A stretch of DNA of 8,949 bases. Origin: CAZEHO01 sp964511945 (GTDB lineage: Bacteria; Actinomycetota; Acidimicrobiia; Spongiisociales; UBA11373). The stretch is from assembly GCA_964511945.1 (NCBI GenBank), contig CAZEHO010000057.1, forward strand, positions 1 through 8,949, given 5' to 3'. The translations under genes and the position numbers were made by a program. The notes beneath the pieces are model-generated. The model was given only the letters and a program-made list of their open reading frames with translations. It was not told where the DNA came from and ran no database searches. Of this stretch, positions 1 through 5,584 are shown in pieces; the first letter of the stretch is position 1; each line of letters opens with the position of its first letter.

Positions 1-47
1 GGTCTTCACCTACCCAAATCCGTAACCAACGTCCTGACCGAGTACAC

Positions 48-680
48 CTAGTAGCCAACCTGGCAGAACCCGTGGTTGCAGTAGCCGTCGGGGTTCTTCG
101 CCAGGTACTGCTGGTGGTAGTCCTCTGCGTAGAAGAACTCGGGGGCATCGCCGATCTCGGTGGTGATCTCACCGAACCCGCCCGCGGTCAGCTTCGCCTG
201 ATAGGCGTCACGGGAGCGCTTCGCTGCGTCTCGCTGCTCGTCGGTCGTCACGTAGATCGCCGAGCGGTACTGGGTCCCGATGTCGTTGCCCTGGCGCATG
301 CCCTGGGTTGGATCGTGCTGCTCCCAGAACTCCTTGAGCAGCGTCTCGAACGACACCCGGCTCGGGTCGTAGACGACCAGCACGGTTTCGGCGTGGCCGG
401 TACGTCCGGTGCAGGTCTCCTCGTACGTGGGGTTGGGAGTGAAACCACCGCTGTAGCCGGCGGCGGTGGTGATGACACCGTCGATCTGCCAGAAGATCCG
501 CTCGGCGCCCCAGAAGCACCCCATGCCGAACTGGACCTGCTCGGACCCTGCGGGGAACGGCGGCTTTATAGAAGCGCCGGTGATGAAGTGGTCGTCCGGG
601 CTGGGGAGGGGGCCGGGTCGGCCGGGGAGCGCCAGCTCTTCGGGCACCATCTCGCGCTTCTCGCCGAATCCAAAGATCAT
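48..680 (-). CDS. msrA: Peptide-methionine (S)-S-oxide reductase MsrA
   Basis: Cytosolic repair enzyme that reduces methionine-S-sulfoxide in oxidised proteins, recycled by thioredoxin. The 210-residue protein carries the family signature GCFWGAE with the catalytic Cys55, then AAGYSGG, GHAE, the stretch HDPTQGMRQGND, GTQYRSAIY and YAEDYHQQYL. The C-terminal NPDGYC and FC supply two possible resolving cysteines, Cys201 and Cys206. The N-terminal extension (ALPGR, then about 30 residues before the core) and the C-terminal cysteine pair resemble the long E. coli-type MsrA. The start at 680 is chosen because AAGGAGG lies just upstream (about 688-695 on the plus strand) and residues encoded beyond it have no family resemblance. 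The gene follows the HAD phosphatase gene on the same strand after 55 bases with no visible terminator, so co-transcription is likely. The spacing between the two C-terminal cysteines (four residues) is shorter than in E. coli (seven). Identification is secure. Confidence 0.96.
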   Translation of the reverse strand: MIFGFGEKREMVPEELALPGRPGPLPSPDDHFITGASIKPPFPAGSEQVQFGMGCFWGAERIFWQIDGVITTAAGYSGGFTPNPTYEETCTGRTGHAETVLVVYDPSRVSFETLLKEFWEQHDPTQGMRQGNDIGTQYRSAIYVTTDEQRDAAKRSRDAYQAKLTAGGFGEITTEIGDAPEFFYAEDYHQQYLAKNPDGYCNHGFCQVGY

Positions 681-735
681 GTGAGGTTCCTCCTTGGCAG
701 GATCAACGCAGGGAGGGCCGTGCCCGTTCCCGGAT

Positions 736-1515
736 TCAGAGCCGCTTCTTGCTCCGGAGGAGCATCCAGGTGATGCCTGCTCCAATCAGAGCGGTGACCG
801 TCGCTCCCGAGATCAGCGGGACCGGTTTGGTGAGGCGGGAACCAAGCGACACCTGGCGCTGGAACTCGAGGATCGGCCAGCCCCGCTCCTCGGCCGCCTC
901 GCGCAACTCCTTGTCGGGATTGACCGCATGGGGATGGCCGACGATCTCCATCATCGGCAGGTCGGTAGCGCTGTCGGAGTACGCGAACGATTCGGCAAGG
1001 TCGATGCCCTCACGTTCGGCGACCCGTTGGATCTCTTCGGCCTTCTGCTCGCGGTAGGCGTAAACCTCGATGTCGCCCGTGTAGCGGCCCTCGGAGTCGG
1101 TCACCGCACGGGTGGCAATCACATCCTTGACGCCGATGTAGTGGCCGAGTGGGCGCACCACTTCTTCGGGACTCGCCGAAACGAGGAACACCCGGCGTCC
1201 CTCTCGTACGTGCTCGTCGATGAGGAACAGCGCTTCGGCGTAGACGAGCGGTGCCACCACCTTTTCGAGCGCTTCTTCGACGATCTGCTCGATTTCGTCG
1301 CGGTTCCACCCTTTGGTCAGGGTGCGCATCGTCTCGCGTGCCTTCTCGAGTTGATCGTGATCGGCGCCGAACAGCACGTACATCGTTTGACCGATGGCGG
1401 CGCGCAGCAGGGTCCGCCGTCCCAACATCCCGGCCTTGCGCAACTCACCGGCAAAGGCCAGCGTCGAGGACTTGGCGATGACGGTCTTGTCGAGATCGAA
1501 GAACGCAGCCTGCAT
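736..1515 (-). CDS. HAD-superfamily subfamily IB phosphatase with C-terminal membrane anchor
   Basis: Probable phosphomonoesterase of the HAD-IB (SerB-related) group; the substrate is unknown. Visible motifs in the 259-residue protein: motif I FFDLDKT with nucleophile Asp7 and Asp9; motif II LVSAS around Ser113; a motif III lysine, probably Lys158 in YREQK; motif IV YSDSATDLPM with Asp181 and Asp185. The helical cap lies between motifs I and II. Residues about 235-253 are hydrophobic and followed by RSKKRL, which suggests a C-terminal transmembrane anchor with the enzyme on the cytoplasmic face. The start ATG at 1515 places motif I at the usual distance from the N-terminus; the Shine-Dalgarno sequence is weak. 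The gene is divergent from the Tad cluster, an arrangement I recall for Rv3661 next to Rv3660c in M. tuberculosis. A phosphoserine phosphatase role is possible but not supported beyond family level. Confidence 0.9.
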   Translation of the reverse strand: MQAAFFDLDKTVIAKSSTLAFAGELRKAGMLGRRTLLRAAIGQTMYVLFGADHDQLEKARETMRTLTKGWNRDEIEQIVEEALEKVVAPLVYAEALFLIDEHVREGRRVFLVSASPEEVVRPLGHYIGVKDVIATRAVTDSEGRYTGDIEVYAYREQKAEEIQRVAEREGIDLAESFAYSDSATDLPMMEIVGHPHAVNPDKELREAAEERGWPILEFQRQVSLGSRLTKPVPLISGATVTALIGAGITWMLLRSKKRL

Positions 1516-1524
1516 CGCGATCCG

Positions 1525-1530
1525 ATCGTA
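1525..1530 (-). promoter_or_regulatory. Candidate -10 element for the HAD phosphatase / msrA unit
   Basis: On the minus strand the hexamer TACGAT lies 9 bases before the ATG at 1515 and matches the actinobacterial -10 pattern TAnnnT. Transcription would begin at or very near the start codon, giving a leaderless or nearly leaderless message. This fits the lack of a good ribosome-binding site. I see no convincing -35 hexamer, so the call is tentative. Confidence 0.25.
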
Positions 1531-1573
1531 CTTGCGGTTGGTGCGTTGATCGCGCGTTGCGGGGAACTCAGAT

Positions 1574-1613
1574 GTCAGAGATCGGACTTCAGATCTCTTG
1601 TCCGATTTCTGAT
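1574..1613. promoter_or_regulatory. 14-bp inverted repeat in the divergent intergenic region
   Basis: The arms are 1574-1587 (GTCAGAGATCGGAC) and 1600-1613 (GTCCGATTTCTGAT), separated by 12 bases. All 14 positions can pair as RNA in the plus sense, two of them as G-U wobbles. As DNA this is a near-perfect dyad with two mismatches. A second, mutually exclusive stem of 7 perfect pairs joins 1577-1583 (AGAGATC) to 1592-1598 (GATCTCT). The element lies between the candidate promoters of the two divergent units, which suits an operator for a dimeric regulator acting on one or both sides. No T-run follows, so it is unlikely to be an ordinary terminator. Function is inferred from position and symmetry only. 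Confidence 0.5.
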
Positions 1614-1627
1614 CCCATTCGCCCCCC

Positions 1628-1656
1628 TTGTTTCGCGATCACCGGTTTCGTACGTT
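1628..1656 (+). promoter_or_regulatory. Candidate sigma-70-type promoter of the Tad operon
   Basis: A TTGTTT hexamer (1628-1633) is separated by exactly 17 bases from TACGTT (1651-1656), which fits the actinobacterial TAnnnT -10 pattern. Transcription would start near 1663. The leader would be about 20 bases and includes the AAAGG ribosome-binding site at 1670-1674. The match is good in spacing but modest in sequence. Confidence 0.42.
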
Positions 1657-1683
1657 CTCCATGCCCCAACAAAGGTCACGAGA

Positions 1684-2238
1684 TTGCCGGCCGTCGCCAT
1701 TTGGACGCCGGAGGACGGACTGCTCGGCATGGTCGCGCCCCTCGGTCTGGCGGTGGCCGGTGGATCCTGTCTCTTGATCGATCTGGATCCGCTCGGGCCT
1801 GCGTATCCGGGATCAGGGTCCCTTGCCGACCTGGTGAAGGACGAAGCTCGCCGCGACGACTTGATCCCGTCCCGGTCCGGAATCGCAGTCCTCCGCAACG
1901 GTGGGATCGACGCTGCATCGGCGGCTGAAGTCGTCGACGCTCTGCTCGGAGCCTGGGACCGGGTGGTGTTGCGATTGCCGCCGCGCCGGCCGCCCACCGT
2001 TGCGGTTCCGGTCATCCCGGTCCGACTGATGTTGCCCGGCTCGATGCTGCCCCTATTCGACAGGCCCGCGGTGTACCAGACGACCCCCGCCGGTTTCCGT
2101 CCTCCCGGCCCGGGGATCCGGCTGCCGGTTCCGCGGCCGGGAACGGTCTCCGCTCTGGTGCGGGGGCGGCTCCCGGGATCGCGGGACCGATGGATCAGGG
2201 CCTGGCGCCGGGCATGGGAGTTGCAGTGGGAGCGGTAG
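1684..2238 (+). CDS. Short CpaE/MinD-like protein with degenerate ATPase motifs, first gene of the Tad cluster
   Basis: This 184-residue protein occupies the place of the CpaE/Ssd-type ATPase in actinobacterial Tad clusters. Its N-terminus VAIWTPEDGLLGMVAPLGLA aligns by eye with the MinD/ParA opening (VxVWGPxGGxGRTTxAxNLA), but the lysine/arginine and threonine of the deviant Walker A loop are absent. LLIDLDPLGP (30-39) matches the following strand (LxDxDxxG), and WDRVVLRLPP (91-100) matches the third strand, with Arg where the family has Asp. The C-terminus is basic and tryptophan-rich. The length is about half that of the full-size family, with no receiver-like N-terminal domain. TTG at 1684 is chosen because AAAGG lies 9 bases upstream and the reading keeps the conserved first strand; ATG at 1729 would remove it. 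The gene overlaps tadA. It may be a non-catalytic localisation or scaffold factor; family assignment is by eye and moderate. Confidence 0.62.
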   Translation: MPAVAIWTPEDGLLGMVAPLGLAVAGGSCLLIDLDPLGPAYPGSGSLADLVKDEARRDDLIPSRSGIAVLRNGGIDAASAAEVVDALLGAWDRVVLRLPPRRPPTVAVPVIPVRLMLPGSMLPLFDRPAVYQTTPAGFRPPGPGIRLPVPRPGTVSALVRGRLPGSRDRWIRAWRRAWELQWER

Positions 2239-3281
2239 GCCGCATCGTCGACCGGTTGCTCGATTCCGATGTCGCCCTGCGGCGTTCGGATCTGCTGCAG
2301 GCGGCGAAGTCCTTCGCCGGCGACGAGGCGCCACTCGACCGGTCGGCGGCGGTGCGGGCGGTCGATGCACTCACCGGGCTCGGGCCGCTGGAGACGCTGC
2401 TGCGGGATCCCAATGTCAGTGATGTGCTGGTAAACGGTCCCGCCGAAGTGTGGATCGAACGCAGCGGCGTGCTCGAACGCACGGCGGTGACCTTCCCCGA
2501 CGCCGCAGCGGTCATCGCCGCCGTTGAGCGGGTGATTGCTCCGCTCGGCCTTCGGATCGATCGAGCCTCGCCCGCCGTCGACGCCCGCCTTGCCGACGGC
2601 TCCCGCCTCCACGCGGTGATCCCTCCGGCGTCGGTGGATGGACCGGTGGTGGCGATCCGCCGTTTCGTGCCTGCGGTGTCGGACCTCGCCGCGTTCGAGG
2701 CCGCCGGCTCCGTCCATGCCGCCGGTGCGGAGTTGCTGCGCGATGCCGTGAGTTCCCGTTCCAATCTGCTGGTCGGGGGTGGAACCGGCACCGGCAAGAC
2801 GACCCTGCTCAATGCGCTCTCCCGGGAGGTGCCCGAGGGAGAGCGGGTGGTGACCATAGAAGACGCAGCCGAGCTTCGGATGAGCGGCCATGTGGTGCGC
2901 CTCGAGGGTCGGCCCCCTAACGCCGAAGGGCGAGGTGAGATCACCCTGCAGACCCTGGTGCGCCACGCGCTGCGGATGCGGCCCGATCGGATCATCGTGG
3001 GCGAGGTGCGGGGTTCTGAGGCCATCGACCTGATCCAGGCGATGAGCACCGGCCACGCGGGGTCGATGGGAACCGTTCACGCCAACGGACCCGAAGAGGC
3101 GCTGTGGCGCCTCGAGACCCTGGCGATGTCGGGGGACCGGCGTTTGCCGGCCGACGCGGTGCGGCGCCAATTGCGGGCCGCCATCGACCTCGTGGTGCAC
3201 CTGGAGCGGCGCGACGGGGTGCGCCGGGTGGCATCGGTCGTGGCCGTCGACGGCGACCGGATGATGGAGCGGTATCCGTGA
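2190..3281 (+). CDS. tadA: TadA/CpaF-family secretion ATPase
   Basis: Cytoplasmic hexameric ATPase that powers assembly of Flp-type pili (type II/IV secretion ATPase family). In the 363-residue reading: N-terminal domain with LTGLGPLETLLRDPNVSDVLVNGP (61-84), the basic strand IRRF (156-159), Walker A GGTGTGKTT (197-205), Asp box TIEDAAEL (222-229), Walker B IIVGEVRG with Glu272, and His box STGHAGSMGTVHAN (286-299). All catalytic elements are intact. The protein is shorter than many TadA proteins because the N-terminal extension is brief. The start is uncertain. ATG 2190 has no clear ribosome-binding site. ATG 2214 is possible. GTG 2226 has GGGAG five bases upstream and would overlap the previous gene by only 13 bases. 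The stop overlaps the tadB GTG by four bases. The family call is secure. Confidence 0.93.
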   Translation: MDQGLAPGMGVAVGAVGRIVDRLLDSDVALRRSDLLQAAKSFAGDEAPLDRSAAVRAVDALTGLGPLETLLRDPNVSDVLVNGPAEVWIERSGVLERTAVTFPDAAAVIAAVERVIAPLGLRIDRASPAVDARLADGSRLHAVIPPASVDGPVVAIRRFVPAVSDLAAFEAAGSVHAAGAELLRDAVSSRSNLLVGGGTGTGKTTLLNALSREVPEGERVVTIEDAAELRMSGHVVRLEGRPPNAEGRGEITLQTLVRHALRMRPDRIIVGEVRGSEAIDLIQAMSTGHAGSMGTVHANGPEEALWRLETLAMSGDRRLPADAVRRQLRAAIDLVVHLERRDGVRRVASVVAVDGDRMMERYP

Positions 3282-3949
3282 TCGCGATCGTCCTGATGGC
3301 CGGAGCGATCGCCGCCGGGGCCCATTGGGGGCTCATCGGAATCGTCGCGCTTGCTGTGTGGAGACCGTGGTGGTTCCTGTCTGGCATTGCCGTCTGGGCG
3401 GTGGCCTCACGGATGAGGAACAGGGGCGAAAGGGGCCCCGGAGACGAGGCCGATCTGCTGCGGGGCATCTCGGCTGAACTCGCTGCGGGGGCATCCCTGC
3501 GATCGGCGGTCGTCGCCGCGGCGGATCGCACACCGGCCCTCGATCTGGGCCCGGCGGTGCGGCTGGCTCACGTGGGATTCCCTGCATCGCGGATCGGTGA
3601 GGCGCTGCGATCGGCTCTTCCGCTCAACGGGCGCCTGGTGGCGGCTGCGTTCCGTCTTGCGGCCACGACCGGCGGCAAGGCGGCGGGCATCATGTCGACC
3701 CTGGCGGTTCGGGCCGACGACGTCGGGGCGTTGGCGCGGGAGCGCAGGGCACTGACCGCCCAAGCCCGGCTGTCGGCATGGGTGGTCGGCGGTGCCCCGC
3801 TGCTGCTGCTGGTGGTACTTGCGGCGACCGGTCGCCTCTCCGGACTGCTCTCCGATCCGGTCGGCCGGCTGGTGCTGATCGCCGGTGGGGCGCTGGAGCT
3901 GGCCGGAGCCGCCGTCGTCGTGCTGATGATCCGGAAGGCGGGTCGGTGA
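3278..3949 (+). CDS. tadB: TadB-like type II secretion F-domain membrane protein
   Basis: Inner-membrane platform protein that is expected to contact TadA during pilus assembly. The 223-residue protein has hydrophobic segments at about 2-28 and 31-43, then a cytoplasmic F-domain helix bundle: DEADLLRGISAELAAGASLRSAV (56-78) and, near 118-150, GRLVAAAFRLAATTGGKAAGIMSTLA. Two membrane segments close the protein at about 166-184 and 197-217. GTG 3278 is the start because GGAG lies eight bases upstream (3266-3269), it overlaps the tadA stop as GTGA, and it keeps the first membrane helix. In-frame sequence upstream is antisense-like noise within tadA. The TadB name rests on gene order and the F-domain; TadB and TadC are paralogous and short in actinobacteria. 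Confidence 0.87.
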   Translation: MIAIVLMAGAIAAGAHWGLIGIVALAVWRPWWFLSGIAVWAVASRMRNRGERGPGDEADLLRGISAELAAGASLRSAVVAAADRTPALDLGPAVRLAHVGFPASRIGEALRSALPLNGRLVAAAFRLAATTGGKAAGIMSTLAVRADDVGALARERRALTAQARLSAWVVGGAPLLLLVVLAATGRLSGLLSDPVGRLVLIAGGALELAGAAVVVLMIRKAGR

Positions 3950-4578
3950 CCGCCACGGTGGCGGTGGCTGCGGGCCTGGGAATGTTCTCTTTGCTCGAGC
4001 GGCGCGGCCGCCGGGTTGCCGCGTTCGGTGCCGTTGGAGCAACGCTCCTCGTGGTGATGCCGCCCGCCGGCCTGGCGATGCTGGCCGTCGCCGGTGTTGC
4101 CCGCCTGCGGCATCGGCTGCGGTCCAGGCGCATTGCCGGGGAGACGGCCGAAACCGATGTCGGCCTGCTGGCTGATCTCGTGGCACTCGGGCTCCGGGCA
4201 GGCCTCAGCCTGCGTCAGGCATTCGACCGGGCGGCTCCCGAACTGGCGCCCGAACTCGGAGCCGAGGTCCGCAACGTGGTCGCGGCCACCGACGAGCGGG
4301 GCACCTCGGCGGCTCTGGCCGAGAGCACCGGCCGCGCCGAGCGCCTGTACCGCATCGCCGCCCGAGCCGCCGCGACCGGTGCTCCGCTCGCAGACGCAGT
4401 CGAGGCATTCGCGGCCGAGCGGCGCCATGCCGACCATGCGCGGGCGGTCGAGGCGGCCCGTCGCCTTCCGGTGCGGATGCTGCTGCCGCTGGCGCTTCTC
4501 ATCCTGCCCGGCTTCGTGATCCTGGCAGTCGGTCCGGCGTTGCTCGAAGCGCTGGAGCGGCTCCAGTTGGCGCCTTAG
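3946..4578 (+). CDS. tadC: TadC-like type II secretion F-domain membrane protein
   Basis: Second platform protein of the pilus machine, a paralogue of TadB. The 210-residue protein has N-terminal hydrophobic segments (about 2-17 and 23-52), a basic linker RLRHRLRSRR, then the F-domain: DVGLLADLVALGLRAGLSLRQAF (71-93) and a second part near 133-160 (AERLYRIAARAAATGAPLADAV). It ends with RRLPVRMLLPLALLILPGF and a long membrane helix to about 200, a pattern typical of TadC. GTG 3946 overlaps the tadB stop by four bases (GTGA). The following pilin gene is separated by a 29-base gap that holds a hairpin, unlike the overlaps elsewhere in the operon. Confidence 0.87.
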   Translation: MTATVAVAAGLGMFSLLERRGRRVAAFGAVGATLLVVMPPAGLAMLAVAGVARLRHRLRSRRIAGETAETDVGLLADLVALGLRAGLSLRQAFDRAAPELAPELGAEVRNVVAATDERGTSAALAESTGRAERLYRIAARAAATGAPLADAVEAFAAERRHADHARAVEAARRLPVRMLLPLALLILPGFVILAVGPALLEALERLQLAP

Positions 4579-4607
4579 GAGGACCTCCCAATTGAAAGGA
4601 AGTCCTC
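4579..4607 (+). promoter_or_regulatory. Hairpin that overlaps the ribosome-binding site of the pilin gene
   Basis: Arm 4579-4588 (GAGGACCTCC) pairs with 4598-4607 (GGAAGTCCTC) in nine of ten positions, with one C-A mismatch and a 9-base loop (CAATTGAAA). The 3' arm contains the GGAAG part of the pilin ribosome-binding site (AAAGGAAG, 4595-4602), and the stem ends one base before the GTG. Folding would therefore hide the pilin start signal, or mark an RNA processing point between the machine genes and the abundant pilin. There is no T-run, so it is not a standard terminator. Confidence 0.5.
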
Positions 4608-4778
4608 GTGTTCCATGACGAAAGTGGCCAGGCCACCGCCGAGTACGCGCTGGTGATCGTCGCCGCGGCCGTGATTGCGCTGGCCCTGATCCTGTGGGCA
4701 TCGAACTCCGGCGTGTTGCCGGAGTTCTTCGATGCGGTCGTTCGGAAGGTGCGCGGCGTGGTCGACGCTGCCCCGTGA
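4608..4778 (+). CDS. Flp-type pilin, small
   Basis: Major structural subunit candidate of the pilus. The 56-residue product is MFHDESGQATAEYALVIV followed by a hydrophobic helix to about residue 31 and a short polar tail with PEFFDAVVRKVRGVV. The hallmark is G-QATAEY: a glycine (7) followed by Glu at +5 and Tyr at +6 of the mature chain, the classical Flp prepilin-peptidase motif, giving a 49-residue mature pilin. The leader of seven residues is very short and acidic. GTG 4608 has GAAAGGAAG seven bases or less upstream. It is equivalent in position to the DUF4244 gene of actinobacterial clusters. Its stop overlaps the next GTG. No prepilin peptidase gene lies in this window, so processing must rely on one elsewhere. 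Confidence 0.85.
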   Translation: MFHDESGQATAEYALVIVAAAVIALALILWASNSGVLPEFFDAVVRKVRGVVDAAP

Positions 4779-5137
4779 ACGACCGGGGGAGTGCCGTCAT
4801 CGAGTTCGCACTTCTGGTGCCCCTGGTGCTTGTCGTCCTGCTGGCGGCGGTCGAGGTGACGGTGATTGCCCGCACCCAGCTCACGGTCAGCCAGGCGGCC
4901 AGGGAGGGTGCCCGCGAGGCGGCAACGGCACCCGATCCGGAGCGAGCGGTGGCCGTCGTACAGAACTTCCTCGGGGGTGATCTGGCCCGCAATGCCAGGG
5001 TGGCGGTGGCCCGGGACCATCACGTCGGCGGCCGCGCCGAAGTGACGGTGTCGGTGAAGCACCGGGTGGCGGCTCCGCTCATGGGCGGCTTCCCCATCGA
5101 ATTGGAGGCGAGATCATCGATGCGAGTGGAGCGGTGA
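4775..5137 (+). CDS. TadE-like pseudopilin
   Basis: Minor pseudopilin of the Tad system, probably membrane-inserted and cleaved by prepilin peptidase. The 120-residue protein starts MNDRGSAVIEFALLVPLVLV. Gly5 is followed by SAVIEF, with Glu at mature position +5, then a hydrophobic helix to about residue 31 and the TadE block RTQLTVSQAAREGAREAA (33-50). The rest is a predicted extracytoplasmic beta-rich domain. GTG 4775 overlaps the pilin stop by four bases (GTGA) and there is no strong ribosome-binding site, so translation is likely coupled to the pilin. In-frame sequence upstream of the GTG lies inside the pilin gene and is not conserved-looking. Confidence 0.87.
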   Translation: MNDRGSAVIEFALLVPLVLVVLLAAVEVTVIARTQLTVSQAAREGAREAATAPDPERAVAVVQNFLGGDLARNARVAVARDHHVGGRAEVTVSVKHRVAAPLMGGFPIELEARSSMRVER

Positions 5138-5544
5138 ACGACCGGGGCGCCGCCGGCATCCTCCTCGTCGGGGTGGCCGCCGTGATCCTGGTACTCACCG
5201 CAGGCCTCGGGCTGGTCGGGAGCTACCTCCGGGCCCGGGTGGAGGCGACCGGGGCGGCCGATGCCGCCGCACTGGCGGCCGCTCCCGTGACCTTTCGGCC
5301 GTTCGGGGCGGCCGGGACCCCGGCTGAGGAGGCCGCCCGCTTCGCTGCCGCCAACGGGGCATCACTGGTTTCGTGCGTCTGCTCCGTCGACGAGTCATGG
5401 GATGCCCGAACAATCCGGGTCGAGGTGGCGCGCACGATCCGGTTGTGGCCGATCGGGACCGTGACGGTGCGAGCAACGAGCCGCGCCGAGTTTGCACCGA
5501 GCTTGCTTCTGGTGGACCAAGCGGTCCGGTCCGACTTGCCATGA
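5134..5544 (+). CDS. TadE-like protein of the helicase/secretion-neighbourhood type (Rv3654c-like)
   Basis: Membrane-anchored protein of 136 residues that resembles the actinobacterial family TIGR03816 (helicase/secretion neighborhood TadE-like). It begins MNDRGAAGILLVGVAAVILV with one membrane helix (about 7-30), then GAADAAALAAAPV (40-52), then AARFAAANGASLVSCVC with Cys81 and Cys83, and a final beta-rich segment. The Glu found at mature +5 in Flp and TadE proteins is missing (Leu10), so prepilin-peptidase cleavage is doubtful and the protein may stay as a bitopic anchor. GTG 5134 overlaps the TadE stop as GTGA. It is the last gene of the pilus operon. The role is inferred from neighbours; the family call is by pattern. 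Confidence 0.78.
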   Translation: MNDRGAAGILLVGVAAVILVLTAGLGLVGSYLRARVEATGAADAAALAAAPVTFRPFGAAGTPAEEAARFAAANGASLVSCVCSVDESWDARTIRVEVARTIRLWPIGTVTVRATSRAEFAPSLLLVDQAVRSDLP

Positions 5545-5550
5545 CTCGCG

Positions 5551-5556
5551 TAGCTT
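5551..5556 (+). promoter_or_regulatory. Weak candidate -10 element ahead of the thiolase-like genes
   Basis: TAGCTT in the 40-base gap after the pilus operon fits the actinobacterial TAnnnT -10 pattern and would give a leader of about 22 bases. That leader contains the strong ribosome-binding site AGGAG at 5574-5578. No good -35 hexamer is visible at the right distance. The thiolase genes may be read from here, through from the pilus operon, or both, since I see no terminator between them. Confidence 0.22.
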
Positions 5557-5584
5557 GGAAGGTGGTTCACGAAAGGAGCCACCG

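Noticed and set aside
1..47. Terminator or gene fragment downstream of msrA
   Set aside because: No stem or T-run on the minus strand, and no readable coding fragment with motifs in 47 bases.
1557..1640. Possible tRNA or structured RNA gene around the strong hairpin
   Set aside because: No T-arm consensus, no cloverleaf and no fitting acceptor pair on either strand. The dyad is better described as a regulatory element.
694..1683. Plus-strand open frame that continues into the CpaE-like gene
   Set aside because: It runs antisense to the HAD phosphatase, whose motifs are unmistakable. It is open because of GC-rich codon bias. The real gene begins near 1684.
1575..3200. 541-codon minus-strand open frame opposite the CpaE-like and tadA genes
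   Set aside because: Low-complexity Arg/Pro/Ala composition and no family motifs, while the plus strand encodes an intact TadA with all ATPase motifs.
4578..4588. Perfect short palindrome GGAGG-A-CCTCC at the tadC stop
   Set aside because: A one-base loop cannot form a hairpin. The longer stem 4579-4607 uses the same bases and explains the sequence better.
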